Below, piece by piece: positions 59,806-64,000 of a stretch of 64,000 nt of DNA. Under the pieces are notes generated by a model. That model saw only the letters and a program-made list of their open reading frames with translations. It had not been told where the DNA came from and did no database searches. The translations under genes were made by a program, and so were the position numbers. The stretch is from Gracilimonas sp040904925 (lineage in GTDB: Bacteria; Bacteroidota; Rhodothermia; Balneolales; Balneolaceae): the NCBI GenBank assembly GCA_040904925.1, contig JBBDSP010000003.1, positions 62,001-126,000 on the forward strand, given 5' to 3'. Positions within the stretch are counted from its first letter, which is position 1, and each line of letters begins with the position of its first letter.

Positions 59806-61134
59806 ATGAGCAACGAAAAAGAAAAACGCGACTTCAAATTTGAAACCCTGCAGCTTCATGCGGGGCAGGAACCCGACCCCACAACAGGATCACGAGCAGT
59901 GCCCATTTATCAAACCACTTCATACAATTTTGATAACACGGACCACGCCGCCAACCTGTTTGCCCTTCGTGAATTCGGTAACATCTACACCCGGATCATG
60001 AACCCAACCAACGATGTTTTTGAAAACCGACTTGCTGCACTTGAAGGAGGAACAGCCGCTTTAGCAACCGCATCAGGACAAGCAGCTCAGTTCCTGGCAA
60101 TCACAAACCTTGCCGAAGCCGGTGATAATATCGTTTCAACTCAATACCTATATGGCGGAACTTACAATCAGTTCAAGGTGACACTGCCCCGTCTGGGTAT
60201 CAAAGTTAATTTTGCTAAGGAAGACTCTGTTGAAGCATTTGAAAAACACATCGATGATAAGACAAAAGCTATCTATGTTGAATCTATCGGGAATCCACGC
60301 GGAAATATCGCTGACTTTGAAGGACTTTCTGCCCTTGCCAAAAAACATAATATCGCTCTTGTAGTGGATAATACATTTGGTGCCGGCGGCGCCCTCGTTC
60401 AGCCCCTGAAACATGGCGCAAATGTGGTCACAGCTTCTGCTACTAAATGGATCGGCGGTCACGGCACTTCGATTGGTGGCGTAATCGTGGATGGCGGAAA
60501 CTTTAACTGGGGCAACGGTAAATATCCCGGATTCAGCGAACCTTCCCCCTCTTATCACGGACTCAATTTCTGGGAAGTTTTCGGGGAAGACGGACCCTTT
60601 GGAAACATCGCTTTTGCCATTCGAGCACGTGTGGAAGGCCTGCGGGATGTCGGCTCCTCACAGTCTCCGTTCAACAGTTTCCTGCTGCTTCAGGGATTAG
60701 AAACATTGTCACTTCGTGTGGAACGACACAATGAGAACGCACTCAAACTGGCCAAATTCCTGCAAGGGCATGATGCTATTGAATGGATCAACTATACCGG
60801 ACTTCCGGAGCATGATTATCACGAACGTGCCAAGAAATATCTCAAAGACGGGCACTTCGGTTCTGTGTTCACCTTTGGTGTTAAAGGCGGATATGATGCT
60901 GCACGTGATTTCATCGAGAATGTTGAGCTGTCGAGTCATCTTGCCAACGTAGGAGATGCCAAAACACTTGTTATCCATCCTGCTTCCACAACGCATCAGC
61001 AATTAAACGAAGCGGAGCAGCAAGCCAGCGGCGTTAAAGGTGATCTGATTCGGGTATCCGTTGGGATCGAACATATCGATGACATCATCGAAGATTTCGA
61101 GAAGGCTTTTGCCAAGATCAAAGTAACGGCTTAA
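59806..61134 (+). CDS. metY: O-acetylhomoserine aminocarboxypropyltransferase
   Basis: The 442-residue PLP enzyme of the Cys/Met metabolism family starts ETLQLHAGQEPDPTTGSRAVPIYQTTSYNF and carries the PLP lysine in VTASATKWIGGHGTSIGG near 207-224 (Lys214), plus FGNIYTRIMNPTNDVFE near 57-73. The length and the first motif favour the MetY group, which makes homocysteine from O-acetylhomoserine and sulfide, over cystathionine synthase. It lies between the CoA-binding gene and metX under a SAM riboswitch, which fits. Confidence 0.92.
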   Translation: MSNEKEKRDFKFETLQLHAGQEPDPTTGSRAVPIYQTTSYNFDNTDHAANLFALREFGNIYTRIMNPTNDVFENRLAALEGGTAALATASGQAAQFLAITNLAEAGDNIVSTQYLYGGTYNQFKVTLPRLGIKVNFAKEDSVEAFEKHIDDKTKAIYVESIGNPRGNIADFEGLSALAKKHNIALVVDNTFGAGGALVQPLKHGANVVTASATKWIGGHGTSIGGVIVDGGNFNWGNGKYPGFSEPSPSYHGLNFWEVFGEDGPFGNIAFAIRARVEGLRDVGSSQSPFNSFLLLQGLETLSLRVERHNENALKLAKFLQGHDAIEWINYTGLPEHDYHERAKKYLKDGHFGSVFTFGVKGGYDAARDFIENVELSSHLANVGDAKTLVIHPASTTHQQLNEAEQQASGVKGDLIRVSVGIEHIDDIIEDFEKAFAKIKVTA

Positions 61135-61197
61135 CTCAAACTTAGTACTCCATTGCGGGTGTGGTGGAAGCCCACGCCCGCTTTTTAAAACATACCT

Positions 61198-62244
61198 ATG
61201 AATAAAGGAATCAAAATCACACATCTTAAAAAGAGCTGGACTACTGAATCCGGACATACTTTTGATGACGTTGACATTGCCTGGAAAAGCTGGGGTAAGC
61301 TCAATGAAAACCGGGACAATGTGATTCTGATCTGCCATGCCCTAACAGGTCATGCAGCAGCAGATGAGTGGTTCAGCGGATTGTTCGATGAAAGTGGAAT
61401 CCTTGATCCTAAAAAGCACTTCATTCTATGCATTAATGCGCCGGGAAGTTGCTATGGCTCTACCGGGCCAATCACCATCAACCCAAAAACCGGAAAAGCC
61501 TGGCAGGCTGATTTTCCTGAAATCACCATCCGTGATATCGTGACCTTTCAGCAGTTACTCCTGGACGAATGGAAAATTACCGGAGTTGAGTTGGCACTTG
61601 GCGGATCTATGGGTGGGATGATCGCCCTTGAATTTGCCCTGATGGATGACCGGATAAGGTCCGCAGCACTTTTTGTTATGGGGAAAGCACATTCGCCTTG
61701 GGCTATTGGAATCAGTGAAGCACAACGCATGGCGATCTATGCAGGTGAAAACTGGAATAACGGATTCTATTCACAAGAAAACCCACCCAAAAAAGGGTTG
61801 GCAGCAGCACGGGCAATGGCCATGATCACCTACCGTACACCCGAAAATTATGAGTACAAATTCAGACGAGATATTCACCCCGAAAAAAAGATCTATCAGG
61901 TTCAATCATACCTTAACTATCAGGGACAAAAGTTAACTGAGAGATTTGATGCTAATACCTATGTCATTCTTTCTAAAGCAATGGATTCGCACGATGTCTC
62001 GAGGGGCCGCGGAAGCTTTGAAACCGTTTTAGGGAATTTGAATAAACCTATTTTAGTTGTGGGTTTTGAAAGCGACAATCTCTACCCCATTCACGAACAA
62101 AAAGAACTTTCAGAACTCATTCCAAATTCTACTTTTGCGGCGCTTGAATCCCCATATGGGCACGACGCTTTTTTAATTGAATTCGAACAGCTCAATAAGC
62201 AGCTGAAGACTTTTTATCACTCACTCATCAAGACAAAATCATGA
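61198..62244 (+). CDS. metX: Homoserine O-acetyltransferase
   Basis: The 348-residue alpha/beta-hydrolase-fold transferase has VILICHALTGHAAADEWFSG near 42-61, GSCYGSTGP near 83-91, the nucleophile elbow ALGGSMGGMIALEF with Ser137, Asp in VGFESDNLYP near 289 and His in YGHDAFLIEF near 322. It transfers an acetyl group from acetyl-CoA to homoserine, the substrate of the neighbouring MetY. The family can also use succinyl-CoA; sequence alone does not settle this. It overlaps the homoserine dehydrogenase gene by four bases. Confidence 0.9.
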   Translation: MNKGIKITHLKKSWTTESGHTFDDVDIAWKSWGKLNENRDNVILICHALTGHAAADEWFSGLFDESGILDPKKHFILCINAPGSCYGSTGPITINPKTGKAWQADFPEITIRDIVTFQQLLLDEWKITGVELALGGSMGGMIALEFALMDDRIRSAALFVMGKAHSPWAIGISEAQRMAIYAGENWNNGFYSQENPPKKGLAAARAMAMITYRTPENYEYKFRRDIHPEKKIYQVQSYLNYQGQKLTERFDANTYVILSKAMDSHDVSRGRGSFETVLGNLNKPILVVGFESDNLYPIHEQKELSELIPNSTFAALESPYGHDAFLIEFEQLNKQLKTFYHSLIKTKS

Positions 62245-63329
62245 CATTAGCATTGAAAAGATCTATTCCTGAAAAGAAACCGAAAAAAAAGAAATTAACG
62301 GTCTTTATTGCTGGGATTGGTGCTGTTGGAGGAACTCTATTGCAGCAAATAATGGCGCTTGATCACCCGTTTTTTGAACTGGAGATCATCGGGTTTTGTA
62401 ATAGCCGCTCAACCCATTGGAATCCTGATACTCAGCAGCTAAAAAATGCGGGGGCCTTACAGTCAGGAGTGCAAACTGACTGGGATAAGATCACAAAAAA
62501 ACTCATTCAAGAAAGAGTAAAGAACTTGATCTTTGTTGATGCCACCGGCAGCGAAACAGTGGCCAGGATCTATGAAGAACTTTTGGAGCATGGCATCCAC
62601 GTTTCTACCCCAAGTAAAAGGGCTAATACTTTTGAACAGGAATATTATAACCGCTTGGTCAAAATCAATAATACTTCAAAAGCCCACTATCGTTTTGAAA
62701 CAGCGGTAGGGGCAGGACTTCCCATCATAAGCACCCTCAAGACTCTCCTAAACAGTGGTGATAAAATTACCGAGATATCAGGAGTGGCTTCAGGCACCAT
62801 GACCTTCCTTTTTACTCAGCTTCAAAATGGAGTTCCATTTAGTAAAGCTGTTCGGAAAGCCAAAGAGGATGGTTACTCAGAACCCGACCCCCGAGATGAC
62901 TTATCCGGTGAAGATGTAGCACGAAAGTTTTTGATTCTTGCTCGAACCAGTGGCTACATTTTTGAGAGAGACGATATCAGGGTTGATACCTTGGTTCCTG
63001 AAAAACTTATTTCCTTATCCACGGAAGAATTTCTCGAGCATCTTCCCGAGTACGACAGTCACTGGAAAAGCCGAAATGCTCAGGCTATGGTCAACAACCG
63101 TAAACTGCGTTATGTGGGTAAGTTCACGCCGGATGGGATTTCAGTTGGAGTTGAAGAAGTAAAAGCAGATTCTCCTTTGGCTGGTTTAAAAGGTACCGAT
63201 AACCTGATCCAAATCTACACAAAACGATATTCCACCTCACCGATAGTTATTCAGGGTCCGGGAGCCGGAAGAGACGTAACCGCAGCCGGCGTTTTGGGTG
63301 ATATTATTGATATTGGCGGGTTGGTTTAA
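62241..63329 (+). CDS. Homoserine dehydrogenase
   Basis: The 362-residue enzyme starts with a Lys-rich stretch, then the NAD(P) motif VFIAGIGAVGGTLLQQ at about 22-37. The ETAVGAGLPIISTLKTLL motif is near 153-170, and EISGVASGTMTFLFTQ near 178-193 and DGYSEPDPRDDLSGEDVARKFLILAR near 210-235 are the substrate-binding signatures, close to the ThrA C-terminal domain. It makes homoserine from aspartate semialdehyde. There is no ACT domain, so feedback may act only through the riboswitch. It completes the methionine operon. Confidence 0.9.
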   Translation: MTLALKRSIPEKKPKKKKLTVFIAGIGAVGGTLLQQIMALDHPFFELEIIGFCNSRSTHWNPDTQQLKNAGALQSGVQTDWDKITKKLIQERVKNLIFVDATGSETVARIYEELLEHGIHVSTPSKRANTFEQEYYNRLVKINNTSKAHYRFETAVGAGLPIISTLKTLLNSGDKITEISGVASGTMTFLFTQLQNGVPFSKAVRKAKEDGYSEPDPRDDLSGEDVARKFLILARTSGYIFERDDIRVDTLVPEKLISLSTEEFLEHLPEYDSHWKSRNAQAMVNNRKLRYVGKFTPDGISVGVEEVKADSPLAGLKGTDNLIQIYTKRYSTSPIVIQGPGAGRDVTAAGVLGDIIDIGGLV

Positions 63330-63334
63330 TTTGA

Positions 63335-63823
63335 TCATTGGGTATGATATTTATCCTCTGCCCATTTTTCAGGATTATTCCTGATGTATTCAGAGATACG
63401 ATTATATGATTCTTGATCTCTAATGATATGGTCATGGTATTTAGGTTGCCATTTGAAACCAGAAACAATTTTCCTGGCAGATTTGGTTACCCCAATTTTA
63501 AATCCACGAATTATTGATGGCAGATTTTTAGATTGAGGCCCAAATTTATTTAATGATTTTTGGCGACCCGAACCCGACCGTAGAGACGCAAGATTTTGCG
63601 TCTCTACAACGGTATCATTTCGGCCATCATCATCATCATCAATATTCAACCCAACAACCTTACCAAAATGACATTCTCGTTTATGCGCACATATCGTAAC
63701 GAAATACACCCCGTTCCATCCATAATCCCATGATTTCAATCGAACGGTGTCTGACCTGTATTTTTTAAATCCCCGATTTTGCATATCTCTTATTTTGAAA
63801 CGACCTTCCTCAAAATAATTCAA
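63335..63823 (-). pseudogene. Degenerate REP-associated tyrosine transposase (RAYT)
   Basis: A 162-residue frame that matches a RAYT/Y1 transposase at both ends: WDYGWNGVYFVTICAHKRECHFGKVVG (about 32-58) and FGPQSKNLPSIIRGFKIGVTKSARK then WQPKYHDHIIRDQESYNRISEYIRNNPEKW (about 93-153) with a possible catalytic Tyr. The middle, which in active relatives has the metal-binding HUH motif (MPNHFHxI type), is missing: after CHFGKVVG come only an Asp run (DDDDD) and VVETQNLASLRSG. A hairpin of REP type lies inside this part (63580-63607). The frame is open, but the protein should lack nuclease activity. I class it as a decayed copy. Confidence 0.75.
63580..63607. repeat. REP-type palindrome inside the RAYT remnant
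   Basis: GTAGAGACGCAA-GATT-TTGCGTCTCTAC is a perfect 12-pair hairpin with a four-base loop. It sits in the coding frame of the degenerate transposase, so the element's own palindrome may have been incorporated into it. Confidence 0.8.
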
Positions 63824-63843
63824 TTCTATTTAATTGCAATTTC

Positions 63844-64000
63844 ATGAGAATATCCCTCTTTTTACTGATTTTCATTCTTGCCTTACAAACAACTCAGGCA
63901 CAGGAACGCCAGCGTGCAAGAGACCTTGGTATTAAACCGGGAATTTTAACACCGGGTCCATTAAATGCCCTCACGGATGTTGAAGGGATAAAAGTTGGTC
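63844..64000 (+). CDS. P1-family (DmpA-like) aminopeptidase, N-terminal part
   Basis: An ATG at 63844 opens a frame that runs off the window (52 codons). The translation begins with a signal peptide (about 1-19, LALQTTQAQE) followed by RARDLGIKPGILTPGPLNALTDVEGIKVG, which matches the conserved start of P1 (DmpA/L-aminopeptidase) peptidases, self-processing Ntn-hydrolase-like enzymes. The rest, including the self-cleavage site, lies outside. Confidence 0.85.
   Translation, partial: MRISLFLLIFILALQTTQAQERQRARDLGIKPGILTPGPLNALTDVEGIKVG

Noticed and set aside
1..64000. CRISPR array or cas genes, rRNA, further tRNAs, IS elements with full transposase
   Set aside because: I looked for regular repeats with unique spacers and for these genes in all gaps and found none.

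Overview
The window looks like a piece of a Balneolota (Rhodothermaeota/Balneolales, Gracilimonas- or Balneola-like) chromosome. Evidence: about 40% GC, many lipoproteins and TonB-linked proteins of the Bacteroidota-Balneolota type, a DUF6580-like protein, GlmU-like putative sugar nucleotidyltransferase next to glmS, a CrtZ carotenoid hydroxylase and small GIY-YIG proteins beside tRNAs. The assignment rests on protein family flavour, not on a marker gene, and is moderately confident. One 100-base run of N (2133-2232) marks an assembly gap.

Layout. 1-334: N-terminus of acetyl-CoA synthetase. 1198-6488: an accessory module made of an ECF-type sigma factor, tandem copies of a tiny lipoprotein, a large periplasmic TPR-CHAT protease-like protein and a membrane TPR protein that resembles an anti-sigma factor; four copies of a bipartite promoter-like element flank it. 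6784-10033: operon of a TlpA-like thioredoxin, GH3 N-acetylhexosaminidase and HD hydrolase. 10115-22413: housekeeping and scattered genes (S9 peptidase, DinB-like, CrtZ, umuDC with an unusual UmuD, FAD oxidoreductase plus M20 amidohydrolase, DUF4097-like protein, MnmD, RuBisCO-like protein, EngB). 22410-31621: purF, a TPR histidine kinase, OsmC, tRNA-Gly with an associated GIY-YIG gene and a duplicated tRNA 3' half, cupin, Upf1-like helicase, GntR regulator, pdxJ. 31693-37995: NlpC/P60, GlmU-like, glmS, Hpt, ElaA-like, holin-like and an NAD-type isocitrate dehydrogenase. 38166-39956: a broken cryptochrome-DASH gene with intact small partners DUF3253 and DUF2256. 39964-47153: SDR, DUF6580, YceI, DUF4168, MPG glycosylase, YihY and mutS.

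47241-57468 is a candidate regulon: a GbsR/MarR-type regulator, then a secreted hydrolase, SDR, KASIII-like enzyme, sodium/solute symporter, acyl-CoA ligase and second hydrolase, then a TonB receptor. The same TTTGA/TCAAA operator-promoter motif stands before the regulator, the operon and the receptor, so they probably act together to import and process an unknown hydrophobic or ester-like substrate. 57630-63329: era, then a long leader with a Cys/Met-rich leader peptide and attenuator followed by a SAM-I riboswitch, controlling a CoA-binding protein, metY, metX and homoserine dehydrogenase. The window ends with a degenerate REP-associated transposase and the start of a P1-family peptidase.

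The most noteworthy items are the tRNA-Gly/GIY-YIG element, the stacked attenuator plus riboswitch, the sigma-CHAT module with its conserved promoters, and a UmuD homologue lacking both self-cleavage residues. Many convergent or inter-gene gaps also contain long hairpins built from repeated short words.
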